Source: an uncultured Lachnospiraceae bacterium (GTDB lineage Bacteria > Bacillota > Clostridia > Lachnospirales > Lachnospiraceae). Taken from it: 50,774 bases of DNA. Location: positions 1 to 50,774 of the forward strand of contig CACWRR010000008.1 in the NCBI GenBank assembly GCA_902763335.1. The letters run 5' to 3'. Made by a program: the position numbers and the translations under genes. Positions 9,066-17,342 of the stretch are shown in pieces; position 1 is the stretch's first letter; the number at the start of each line of letters is the position of its first letter. The notes beneath the pieces are model-generated. The model worked only from the letters and a program-made list of their open reading frames with translations, was not told the DNA's origin and did not search any database.

Positions 9066-10778
9066 ATGAGCAGTAAAAAGCAAAAGAGTAAAAATTTATT
9101 TATACAGGGTACCATACTGGCACTTGCGGGCATACTTACAAAGGTTATAGGTTTTGCGTACAGAATACCTATGGTAAACCTTATGGGCTCGGATGGAAAT
9201 GGTGTGTATTCGGTGGCATTTTCGATATATAATATAGTACTTATGCTATCGTCATACAGCCTTCCCCTTGCGGTATCGAAGCTGGTGTCGGCACGTCTGG
9301 CAATGAAACAGTATAATAATTCATACAGAGTTTTTAAGGATTCCATGAGATTTGCCCTTGTGGTGAGTACGGTTGGAGCTTTGTTTCTGTATTTCGGTTC
9401 AGGCTTTCTTGCAGATATGTATGCGATGCCGGAGCTTGTAAGACCGCTTAAGGTGCTGGCACCGACACTGTTCGTGGTCGGTATCATCGGTGTTATGAGA
9501 GGATATTTTCAGGGAGCGGGAACCATGATTCCTACAGCATTATCCCAGATAATAGAGCAGATATTGAATGCCATAGTAAGTATAGGTGCGGTATGGTTTT
9601 GCATGAGCAGAATTGCCGGAAGTGCAGGACCGATTCCTAAGGATTTTGAATCTGCGGCAGTGGGGGTACATGGAGTGATAAGTCAGGGACTCAGTGTGCA
9701 GGGTGCATCCTATGGTGCGGCAGGAGGTACCACGGGAACTCTTGCCGGAGCGGGCATTGCATTATTATTCCTTGCTTTTACTTATACGATATACAAGCCG
9801 GCAATATTACGACGTAATGCAAGAGACGGCTGGGGACTTACGGAGAGTGACGGACAGATATATAAGGCACTGCTTGCTACAGTTATTCCGGTTATCATCA
9901 GTCAGACAGTTTATCAGATAGGTTATGTGATAGACGGACTTATATTTAGTAATATAATGAATATTAAGGGAATGGAAAGCAGTGTGAGAAAGTCATTGCA
10001 GGGTGTGTTTAATTCGCAGTATACACTCCTTATAAATGTGCCGATAGCGGTTGCCACGGCTATGGCTGCTTCAAGTATACCTAGTATCGTTACATCATTT
10101 ACTATAGGAAAGACAAAAGAGGTTAATAAAAAGATTGGTTCTATTATAAAATTTGTCATGGCGATAGCATTTCCGTCGGCAGTAGGTCTGGCAGTGCTTG
10201 CAACACCTATTTCGCGTGTGCTGTTTTCAGGACTTGGAAAATACAATATGATAGGAGCAGATCTGTTGCATTTTGGAACCATCTCGATAGTATTTTATTC
10301 GCTGTCGACTATTACCAGTGCCATATTGCAGGGACTTGACCATATGAACGTTCCGGTAAGAAATTCAGCAATATCACTTGTCATACATTTGATTCTCATG
10401 GTGTCATTGTTGTACTTTACGGATTTGAATGTATATGCACTTCTCATAGGTGATGTGACATTTCCAATGCTGATAAGTATATTAAACTGGCTGAGTGTGA
10501 AGAAGTATGTGGGCTACAGACAGGAAGTGGCAAAGACGTTTCTTATGCCGTTAGTTTCATCGCTGGTCATGGGAGTGGCAACATTTATTATATACAATGG
10601 TGTCGTTGCCGTCGTTGGAAATATGATAATAGGTATGGGACTGGCAGTTATTGTGGCGGTTGTAGTTTACCTTGTTATGATACTGGCACTCAGATGTTTT
10701 GAAAAAGAAGAACTTTATGATTTGCCTATGGGAGGCAGACTGGTAACATTAGGAAAGAAAATGGGATTCTATCATTAA
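9066..10778 (+). CDS. MurJ/SpoVB-family lipid II or polysaccharide flippase
   Basis: A 570-residue MOP-superfamily membrane protein with about fourteen hydrophobic segments. The N-terminus (GTILALAGILTKVIGFAYRIPMVNLMG) is typical of the YtgP/SpoVB/MurJ group, which flips lipid-linked cell-wall precursors. An extended loop with GAAGGTTGT lies near residues 200-225. It starts 23 nt after the hydrolase and closes the 3.6-10.8 kb run. No terminator is visible after it, but a 157-nt gap precedes leuA. Whether it is the essential MurJ or a sporulation/polysaccharide paralogue cannot be decided here. Confidence 0.85.
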   Translation: MSSKKQKSKNLFIQGTILALAGILTKVIGFAYRIPMVNLMGSDGNGVYSVAFSIYNIVLMLSSYSLPLAVSKLVSARLAMKQYNNSYRVFKDSMRFALVVSTVGALFLYFGSGFLADMYAMPELVRPLKVLAPTLFVVGIIGVMRGYFQGAGTMIPTALSQIIEQILNAIVSIGAVWFCMSRIAGSAGPIPKDFESAAVGVHGVISQGLSVQGASYGAAGGTTGTLAGAGIALLFLAFTYTIYKPAILRRNARDGWGLTESDGQIYKALLATVIPVIISQTVYQIGYVIDGLIFSNIMNIKGMESSVRKSLQGVFNSQYTLLINVPIAVATAMAASSIPSIVTSFTIGKTKEVNKKIGSIIKFVMAIAFPSAVGLAVLATPISRVLFSGLGKYNMIGADLLHFGTISIVFYSLSTITSAILQGLDHMNVPVRNSAISLVIHLILMVSLLYFTDLNVYALLIGDVTFPMLISILNWLSVKKYVGYRQEVAKTFLMPLVSSLVMGVATFIIYNGVVAVVGNMIIGMGLAVIVAVVVYLVMILALRCFEKEELYDLPMGGRLVTLGKKMGFYH

Positions 10779-10870
10779 AAGATGATAAAAAGTGTACAAT
10801 AAATACAAAAAGATAAAAAAGATTAAAATATATCAATAAAACTGATTAATTTTGTCTCTGTTCATTTACA

Positions 10871-10884
10871 TTAGTATGTGCTAA
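10871..10884. promoter_or_regulatory. Short palindrome upstream of leuA
   Basis: TTAG-TATGTG-CTAA lies 52 nt before the leuA start, in the only gap that could hold its promoter. No convincing -35/-10 pair and no T-box core was found in 10779-10935. It is a possible operator; evidence is weak. Confidence 0.25.
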
Positions 10885-10935
10885 TATTGTAGACAATTAA
10901 TAAAACAGACAGAAAAAGAAATGGAGGATTAACAT

Positions 10936-12921
10936 ATGGATTACAAAAAGTATGAAAGGGCATATTTCATGCCACCTGAACCAACATATGACTGGGTAAA
11001 AAAAGAATATATAGATAAAGCACCTATCTGGTGCAGCGTAGATTTGCGTGATGGAAATCAGGCATTAATAGAGCCGATGAGTCTTGATGAAAAGCTTAAC
11101 TTTTTCCAGATGCTCGTGGATATAGGATTCAAGGAAATCGAAGTTGGATTTCCGGCAGCATCTGATACAGAATATGCATTTTTAAGAGAACTTATAGAGC
11201 GTAATATGATACCTGATGATGTGACAATCCAGGTTCTTACACAGGCAAGAGAACATATTATAAAGAAAACATTTGAGGCTGTCAAGGGCGCACCGAAGGC
11301 AGTTATACATCTTTACAACTCGACATCTGTTGCACAGAGAGAACAGGTATTCAGAAAGAGTAAAGAGGAAATATTAAAGATTGCGGTAGACGGTGCAAAG
11401 CTTTTAAAGAAGCTTGCCGATGAGACTGACGGAAACTTTGCATTTGAGTACAGCCCTGAAAGTTTTACCGGAACAGAAGTGGATTATGCGGTTGATGTGT
11501 GCAACGCAGTTTTGGATATATGGAAACCTACAGCAGAGAATAAGGCTATAATCAATATTCCTGCAACAGTAGAAAATTCAATGCCACATGTATTTGCCAC
11601 ACAGGTTGAATATGTAAACAAACATTTAAAATACAGAGACGGTGTTACACTGAGTCTTCATCCTCATAATGACCGTGGATGCGGTGTCAGTGATGCTGAG
11701 CTTGGTATACTTGCCGGAGCTGACAGAATAGAGGGAACATTATTCGGGAATGGTGAGAGAACAGGAAATGTTGATATCATAACACTTGCCATGAATATGT
11801 ACTCTCACGGAGTTGATCCTAAGCTTGACTTCAGTAATATGTCAGAAATCTGCAAACGATATGAAGAATACACAAGAATGGAAGTGTCAAAGAGACAACC
11901 GTACGCAGGAGAGCTTGTATTTACAGCGTTTTCAGGTTCACATCAGGATGCGATAGCAAAGGGAATGAAGTGGAGACAGGAGAAACAGTGCGACAAATGG
12001 ACAGTTCCATATCTTCCTATTGATCCTAAAGATGTCGGAAGAGAGTATGAGACAGATGTAATCAGAATAAACAGCCAGTCAGGTAAGGGTGGCGTAAGCT
12101 ATATTCTCCAGCAGGATTTTGGAATCTCAGTGCCTAAGGCAATGCAGGAGAATGTCGGATATCTTGTTAAAGGTGTATCGGACAGAGAACATAAGGAATT
12201 ATCACCAAAATGGGTATATGAAATATTTGAGGAAAACTATGTTAATTACATGCCGGTATTTAATATCCCTGAGTGCCATTTCAAACAGGAAAACGGAATT
12301 ATGGCAGAGGTTACCATGGAGCATGGTGGAGACAAAATAGTTGTCATGGCAAACGGTAACGGAAGACTTGATGCTGTAAGCAATGCCATTAAGCAGTACT
12401 TTGGTGTGAGCTATGAATTAACAAGTTATGAAGAACATTCTCTTACTAAGGGTTCATCTTCAAAGGCGGTTACATATGTCGGCATAAGCTGCAATAATAA
12501 AATGTACTGGGGTGTAGGTATCGATGAGGATATTATCAAATCTTCAATTGCAGCACTTACAGTTGCAGCAAATAAGGTGGATGCGATAGTAAAGTCTGAC
12601 GGTGTAAAAGATGAGAGACTTGTGGAGTTTATCAATTACATTCAGGCACATTACAAAGAAGTTACACTTGATTCCATGGCAGAGGAGTTCTATCTTTCAA
12701 AGCCATATATATCAAAATATATCAAGCAGAAGTCAGGTGAGAACTTCGGAGATATATTAAAGAAAGTAAGACTTAAAAAAGCAAAGACATTTTTGAAAAA
12801 TAGTGCAATGACGGTTGAGGCAGTTGCAGAGGAAGTCGGATATCAGAATGTTGAACATTTTGCACGTCTTTTCAGAAAAGAATATGGAATTACTCCGTTA
12901 CAGTTCAGAAATAAGAGATAA
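10936..12921 (+). CDS. leuA: 2-isopropylmalate synthase fused to a C-terminal AraC-type DNA-binding domain
   Basis: Residues 1 to about 555 are a complete LeuA of the long (LeuA2-like) class, which condenses 2-oxoisovalerate with acetyl-CoA as the first step of leucine synthesis. The catalytic barrel shows [10 protein letters not shown] (R38, D39), the metal-binding HPHNDRG (H242, H244) and [10 protein letters not shown] (271-280). The regulatory domain follows at about 446-553. Residues 560-661 are a full AraC/XylS domain with two helix-turn-helix units (about 578-604 and 625-658), ending in the signature [10 protein letters not shown]. There is no stop or restart between the parts. The normal LeuA is about 550 residues, so the last 105 are extra. 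This suggests a leucine-sensing enzyme that also binds DNA; that role is inference. dpaA follows after 46 nt. Confidence 0.93.
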   Translation: MDYKKYERAYFMPPEPTYDWVKKEYIDKAPIWCSVDLRDGNQALIEPMSLDEKLNFFQMLVDIGFKEIEVGFPAASDTEYAFLRELIERNMIPDDVTIQVLTQAREHIIKKTFEAVKGAPKAVIHLYNSTSVAQREQVFRKSKEEILKIAVDGAKLLKKLADETDGNFAFEYSPESFTGTEVDYAVDVCNAVLDIWKPTAENKAIINIPATVENSMPHVFATQVEYVNKHLKYRDGVTLSLHPHNDRGCGVSDAELGILAGADRIEGTLFGNGERTGNVDIITLAMNMYSHGVDPKLDFSNMSEICKRYEEYTRMEVSKRQPYAGELVFTAFSGSHQDAIAKGMKWRQEKQCDKWTVPYLPIDPKDVGREYETDVIRINSQSGKGGVSYILQQDFGISVPKAMQENVGYLVKGVSDREHKELSPKWVYEIFEENYVNYMPVFNIPECHFKQENGIMAEVTMEHGGDKIVVMANGNGRLDAVSNAIKQYFGVSYELTSYEEHSLTKGSSSKAVTYVGISCNNKMYWGVGIDEDIIKSSIAALTVAANKVDAIVKSDGVKDERLVEFINYIQAHYKEVTLDSMAEEFYLSKPYISKYIKQKSGENFGDILKKVRLKKAKTFLKNSAMTVEAVAEEVGYQNVEHFARLFRKEYGITPLQFRNKR

Positions 12922-12967
12922 GTATAAAAAATGATGCATATACTGATATAAACAATAAAAATGGTGA

Positions 12968-13822
12968 ATGTATATGTATGATTTTGGAATAATAGGCGGA
13001 GACATAAGACAGATGTATATAGCAGAATATCTTGCAGATGCAGGATATTCTGTTTTTTGTTATGGTGTTGAAAACATGGATAAGAATAATGCCAAAAATA
13101 TGGAGGAAGTATTTGAAAAATCAGAAATGATTATTGCGCCTGTTCCTTATTCAAAAGATGGAAAAAATCTGTTTTTGAGAAATTCTTACAAAAGGATAGA
13201 AAACTGGCAGTTTGCATCCATGATACCGGAGAAAAAGATTGTATTCAGTGGTGCGGTAGGAAAGGATATAGCGCGGATAATCAGGGAGAAAAAGGGCGTG
13301 TGCCATGATCTTTTATGTGATGATGAGGTTGAAAAGTACAACAGCATTGCTACTGCCGAGGGAACACTGGCTGAGGTGATAATGAGCCATCCGGGATTTA
13401 TATACGGAAGCAGATGCCTTATAGTCGGTTACGGTAAATGTGGAAAGACCATAGCTGACAGAGTGGCTGCCCTTGGTGCATCTGTCACCGTCTGTGCCAG
13501 AAGAGTAGAGATTCGTATAGAGGCGATGACAAAGGGATATAAGGCAATAGATTTTTCGCAGCTTAGTAACAATATTGAAGATTTTGAATATATTTTTAAT
13601 ACAGTACCCGTTATGGTGCTGGATGAAAAAGTAATAAGTAATGTCAGGGAAAATGCCATGATTATAGATATAGCATCTGTTCCGGGCGGAGCAGACAGGG
13701 CTGCGATAGAAAAATATGGCGTAAACTATAAACACTGCCTCGGACTTCCGGGAAAATATTGTCCGGCAGCTCTGGCTAGAATATATGTAAAGCAGATTCT
13801 CGACAGCATAAATAAAATATAG
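12968..13822 (+). CDS. dpaA: Dipicolinate synthase subunit A
   Basis: The NAD(P)-binding subunit of dipicolinate synthase (SpoVFA), which makes the spore-core chelator dipicolinic acid from dihydrodipicolinate. The N-terminal Rossmann-like start FGIIGGDIRQ and a second dinucleotide fold (CLIVGYGKCGKTIADR, about residues 156-171) match the family, and 284 residues is near the usual length. The start is uncertain between ATGs at 12968 and 12974, because only a weak GGTG-type ribosome site is present. It is followed immediately by dpaB. The expected neighbours asd, dapG and dapA of Bacillus are absent; leuA and asnB flank the pair instead. Confidence 0.88.
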   Translation: MYMYDFGIIGGDIRQMYIAEYLADAGYSVFCYGVENMDKNNAKNMEEVFEKSEMIIAPVPYSKDGKNLFLRNSYKRIENWQFASMIPEKKIVFSGAVGKDIARIIREKKGVCHDLLCDDEVEKYNSIATAEGTLAEVIMSHPGFIYGSRCLIVGYGKCGKTIADRVAALGASVTVCARRVEIRIEAMTKGYKAIDFSQLSNNIEDFEYIFNTVPVMVLDEKVISNVRENAMIIDIASVPGGADRAAIEKYGVNYKHCLGLPGKYCPAALARIYVKQILDSINKI

Positions 13823-13828
13823 AAAGAA

Positions 13829-14425
13829 GTGGTATATTTGCTGGAGGGAAAAAAGGTTGGAATAGCCATTACCGGCTCTTTTTGTACTTTTAAAAATATA
13901 TTAAAAGAGATAGAGATACTGGTAGAAGATGAAAAAGCAGATGTATATACCATATTTTCAGAAATGTCAAAAAATACAGATACAAGATTTGGCAGGTCAG
14001 ATGAATTTTTTGCTAAAGTTAAGGAAATTACAGGTCATGAGCCTATTACTACAATAGTAGGTGCAGAACCTATAGGACCGAATCCGTTTCTTGACGTGCT
14101 TGCAATATTTCCGTGTACAGGAAATACCATGGCAAAGCTTGCAAACGGTATAACGGATACGCCGGTCCTGATGGCGGCAAAGGCTCATCTCAGAAATGAA
14201 AAACCGTTAGTAATATCCATCTCTACAAATGATGCACTTGGAATGAATATGAAAAATATTGGGGAACTTATGAACGTGAAGAATATATTTTTTGTACCGT
14301 TTGGGCAGGATAATCATTTGAAGAAACCAAATTCCATGATTGCAAAAACAGAGCTCATAGTGCCGGTGCTTGAGGCAGCACTGGAGAAAAGACAGTATCA
14401 GCCGGTGATAATGGGTGAAAAGTAG
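13829..14425 (+). CDS. dpaB: Dipicolinate synthase subunit B
   Basis: The flavoprotein-like subunit of dipicolinate synthase (SpoVFB). Visible family features are GKKVGIAITGSFCTF at the N-terminus, a TNTRFG-like NTDTRFG, a CTGNTMAKLANGITDTPVLMAAK core and FVPFGQDNHLKKPNSM near the end. At 198 residues it has the standard length. No ATG is available. The GTG at 13829 and the TTG at 13838 are both possible; the latter sits nearer the usual distance from AAGTGG. It lies 6 nt after dpaA, so the two are cotranscribed. It implies sporulation capacity, or remnants of it, in this organism. Confidence 0.9.
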   Translation: MVYLLEGKKVGIAITGSFCTFKNILKEIEILVEDEKADVYTIFSEMSKNTDTRFGRSDEFFAKVKEITGHEPITTIVGAEPIGPNPFLDVLAIFPCTGNTMAKLANGITDTPVLMAAKAHLRNEKPLVISISTNDALGMNMKNIGELMNVKNIFFVPFGQDNHLKKPNSMIAKTELIVPVLEAALEKRQYQPVIMGEK

Positions 14426-14439
14426 AGGAGGCATTGGAA

Positions 14440-16281
14440 ATGTGTGGAATAGCAGGATTTTATAACTCAGATGGCAGATACTCTGTGAATGAAAAATACT
14501 GGGAAAATATTTTAGACAAAATGAATGAGGTACAAAAACACAGAGGTCCGGATGATGAAGGCAATCTGATAACTCCCAAATGCGGGCTGGCACATGTACG
14601 TCTGTCGATAATAGATATAGATAACGGACATCAGCCGATGGTTAGAACAGAAGGGGAAAGAAAGTGTGCAATTGTATACAACGGTGAAATATATAATATG
14701 AAAGAGCTGAGGGAACATCTTAGCTATGTAGGTACGCATTTCATGACTCACAGTGATACAGAAGTGATTCTTGCAGGCTACATGAGATACGGAGAGAAAT
14801 TTATAAAAAGACTGAACGGTATATTTGCCATGGCAATATGGGAATATGACAATGAGAGACTTCTTCTTATCAGGGACAGAATCGGTGTGAAGCCTTTATT
14901 TTACAGTGACAGCGGTAGTGACATTGTATTTTCATCGGAGATAAAAGGTATATTTGAGCATCCCGATATAACACCGGAGATAAATCTTTTGAGTATGCAG
15001 ATTTTGTGGGGACTCGGTCCGGCAAAACCACAGGGAAGCGGTGTGTTTAAGAATATAAAAGAATTGAGACCGGGACATATGTTAGTCATACAAAACGGAG
15101 AAGTGAAAGATAAGGTATACTGGAAGCTTATCAGCCAGCCCCATGAAGATTCGGAAGAACAGACTATAGCAAAGACAGAATGGCTTATAGAGGATTCGGT
15201 AAATAAGCAGATGCTTTCAGATATACCTATAAGTACATTTTTATCGGGGGGAGTAGATAGCAGTCTTGTGACGGCCATATGTGGAGAAAGACTTAAAAGA
15301 CAGGGAAAGACCCTCAACACATTTTCATTTGATTTTGAGGGAAATGATAAATATTTTAAGTCAAATTCATTTCAACCGTCACAGGACCGGCCTTGGGTTG
15401 ACAAGATGGTAGAGTATACAGGAACAAATCACAGATATCTTGAGTGTGACAGTGATAACCTTGAAAGTTATCTTTATAAAGCCGTTGATGCAAGAGATTT
15501 ACCGTGTATGGCTGATGTGGAGTCATCCATGATGTATTTTTGTAATAAGGTTACAGAGTACAATAAGGTTACACTGACGGGGGAGTGTGCGGATGAAATA
15601 TTTGGCGGATATCCGTGGTTTCACAGAAAGGAAATGTTTGATGCAGGAACATTTCCGTGGGCAATGGATTTGTCACCGCGAATCGATATGTTAAAACCTG
15701 AGGTGGCAGAAGAGCTTGATATAGAAAATTTTGTAAAGGGTGTATATGAAGATACGGTTTCGCAGACACCTTATCTAAGGGGAGAGGAAGGCATAGAAAG
15801 ACGGCGCAGGGAAATAAGTTACCTGAACCTCAAATGGTTTATGACAACGCTTCTTGATAGGATGGACAGAACCAGTATGCATTGCGGGCTTGAAGCAAGA
15901 GTGCCGTTTGCGGACCACCGTATAGTCGAGTATGTGTGGAATGTACCGTGGGATATCAAGTACAGAAAATGCGTTGTCAAAGGATTGTTAAGGGCAGCGG
16001 GAGAAAAATTTCTGCCATATGATGTATTATATAGAAAGAAAAGTCCGTATCCTAAAACTTATAATCCGGATTATGAAAAGTCACTGCTTGAGCAGGTGAT
16101 GACGGTTACATCAGATGCCAATGCAACGATAAATGTGTTTGTAGACAGAAAAAAAATAGAAGAGTGGAATAAGACACCGTCAGATTATGGAAAACCATGG
16201 TATGGACAGTTGATGGCAGGACCACAGATGTTAGCTTACATTTTACAGATGGACTACTGGTTTAAAAAATATAATATATAA
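14440..16281 (+). CDS. asnB: Asparagine synthase (glutamine-hydrolysing)
   Basis: Converts aspartate to asparagine with ATP and glutamine. The N-terminal glutaminase has the Cys nucleophile directly after Met (MCGIAGFY) and the RGPDDEG motif. The C-terminal synthetase domain carries the ATP-binding P-loop LSGGVDSS (about residues 270-277). The ATG at 14440 is required to expose Cys2 and has GAGGAGG 8 nt upstream; the TTG at 14434 would bury it. 613 residues is normal. It starts 14 nt after dpaB, so leuA-dpaA-dpaB-asnB may form one transcript ending at the hairpin at 16287. Confidence 0.93.
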   Translation: MCGIAGFYNSDGRYSVNEKYWENILDKMNEVQKHRGPDDEGNLITPKCGLAHVRLSIIDIDNGHQPMVRTEGERKCAIVYNGEIYNMKELREHLSYVGTHFMTHSDTEVILAGYMRYGEKFIKRLNGIFAMAIWEYDNERLLLIRDRIGVKPLFYSDSGSDIVFSSEIKGIFEHPDITPEINLLSMQILWGLGPAKPQGSGVFKNIKELRPGHMLVIQNGEVKDKVYWKLISQPHEDSEEQTIAKTEWLIEDSVNKQMLSDIPISTFLSGGVDSSLVTAICGERLKRQGKTLNTFSFDFEGNDKYFKSNSFQPSQDRPWVDKMVEYTGTNHRYLECDSDNLESYLYKAVDARDLPCMADVESSMMYFCNKVTEYNKVTLTGECADEIFGGYPWFHRKEMFDAGTFPWAMDLSPRIDMLKPEVAEELDIENFVKGVYEDTVSQTPYLRGEEGIERRRREISYLNLKWFMTTLLDRMDRTSMHCGLEARVPFADHRIVEYVWNVPWDIKYRKCVVKGLLRAAGEKFLPYDVLYRKKSPYPKTYNPDYEKSLLEQVMTVTSDANATINVFVDRKKIEEWNKTPSDYGKPWYGQLMAGPQMLAYILQMDYWFKKYNI

Positions 16282-16286
16282 TATTT

Positions 16287-16357
16287 AGCAGGGGCATTAA
16301 GTCGGAACAACTATTGTGCAGACAAATAATGATTTCAGGCTTATGCCCCTGCTTTTT
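16287..16357. terminator. Terminator between asnB and the SDR gene, carrying a repeated motif
   Basis: A perfect 11-bp stem, AGCAGGGGCAT (16287-16297) with ATGCCCCTGCT (16343-16353), encloses a 45-nt loop and is followed by five T. On the minus strand the SDR stop codon precedes it. Part of the loop and the right arm recur at 17133-17199 (shared TTTCAGGCTT and TGCCCCTG). Confidence 0.75.
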
Positions 16358-16361
16358 GATA

Positions 16362-17099
16362 TCAGAACCAGCCACCGTTAAAGGATAAAATCTGTCCCGT
16401 AATATATGGTTCAAGTTGGGAGACCTGATATATAAAGTGACCGGCCTCATCAGGTGTGGCTATATGGCCGGACGGAATCTCATCAATGAGCATATCACGT
16501 TCTTCATCACTTAAAAATGAATTCATCTCCGTATCAACTGCACCGAATGCTACAGCATTTACGGTTATTCCGCTTGGAGCCAGTTCTTTTCCGAGAGCAC
16601 GGGAAAAGCTGTTTATTCCCCCTTTCGTGGCAGAATATGCAACTTCACATGAGGCACCGTATTCGCCCCAGACTGATGAAACATTTATTATACGGCCATG
16701 CTTTTTCTTAAGAAATGATGGAATTATTGCACGACACATATAAAAGACTGATGACAGGTTTGAATCAACAATATTTCTCCAATCATCATCAGACATATCC
16801 TGCAACAGTCCGACTATGGAAATTCCGGCATTATTTACCAACACCTCTATATCATCAGCAAAATCTTTAATATTATCAAAAAGTATTCTTACACTGTCAG
16901 GAGAACTTCCATCGCATAAAAATCCCATGCATTTTACATTGTATATTGAAGAAATGTCAGCACATTGCGACATCAGTAAATCGTAATTTTTCCTACATGT
17001 TAATATTAAATTGTAACCATTTTTGGCAAATTGTCTTGCAGCCGCATTTCCTATGCCACGGCTGGCACCCGTTATAAGGGCATATTTAGAATTATTCAT
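16362..17099 (-). CDS. SDR-family oxidoreductase (FabG-like)
   Basis: A classical short-chain dehydrogenase/reductase of 245 residues. The cofactor motif TGASRGIG spans 10-17, NNAG lies at 89-92, and the catalytic Ser142-Tyr155-Lys159 set is intact (YSATK). It resembles 3-oxoacyl-ACP reductases, but substrate specificity cannot be read. The start at 17099 has GGAGG just upstream on the minus strand; a longer frame to 17165 runs through a hairpin and is rejected. It is the only minus-strand gene between 1 and 25.8 kb, and is flanked on both sides by related hairpin repeats, which suggests it arrived as a unit. Confidence 0.88.
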   Translation of the reverse strand: MNNSKYALITGASRGIGNAAARQFAKNGYNLILTCRKNYDLLMSQCADISSIYNVKCMGFLCDGSSPDSVRILFDNIKDFADDIEVLVNNAGISIVGLLQDMSDDDWRNIVDSNLSSVFYMCRAIIPSFLKKKHGRIINVSSVWGEYGASCEVAYSATKGGINSFSRALGKELAPSGITVNAVAFGAVDTEMNSFLSDEERDMLIDEIPSGHIATPDEAGHFIYQVSQLEPYITGQILSFNGGWF

Positions 17100-17132
17100 A
17101 TAGACCTCCGTTTTTTTCGTAATGGTGGACCG

Positions 17133-17199
17133 GAAGATGCCATACGGATTGTTATGTGCAAGCACATCGTGGTTTCAGGCTTTTGCCCCTGGCATCTTC
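17133..17199. repeat. Hairpin repeat in the SDR leader, related to 16287-16357
   Basis: Perfect 10-bp arms GAAGATGCCA (17133-17142) and TGGCATCTTC (17190-17199) enclose a 47-nt loop. Inside are an ATGTGC/GCACAT mini-hairpin and the TTTCAGGCTT/TGCCCCTG stretch shared with the asnB terminator. On the minus strand it lies in the SDR 5' leader, ending 34 nt before the ATG. Confidence 0.6.
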
Positions 17200-17250
17200 A
17201 CATAATATACCATACATTTCAAAGTTTATAAATAAATATTATCGATGGCA

Positions 17251-17279
17251 TTGACAAATTGTTACAGATTTGATAGAAT
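17251..17279 (+). promoter_or_regulatory. Sigma-A promoter for the NlpC/P60 gene, with an inverted repeat
   Basis: TTGACA (17251-17256), a 17-bp spacer, then TAGAAT (17274-17279). AAATTGTTACA (17256-17266), in the spacer, is mirrored by TGTAACAATTT (17304-17314) in the leader. The pair could be an operator or a leader hairpin. Confidence 0.7.
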
Positions 17280-17342
17280 TACCGAGGATGAAGTTAATAA
17301 ATTTGTAACAATTTCTTATGTAAACGTTATGGAGGCATTTTG

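Noticed and set aside
9035-9487. Minus-strand open frame of 150 codons
   Set aside because: Antisense to the start of the flippase gene; composition mirrors the membrane-protein codons and no start signal is present.
10779-10935. T-box or leucine leader peptide before leuA
   Set aside because: No T-box core, no terminator/antiterminator pair and no Leu-rich short ORF could be found.
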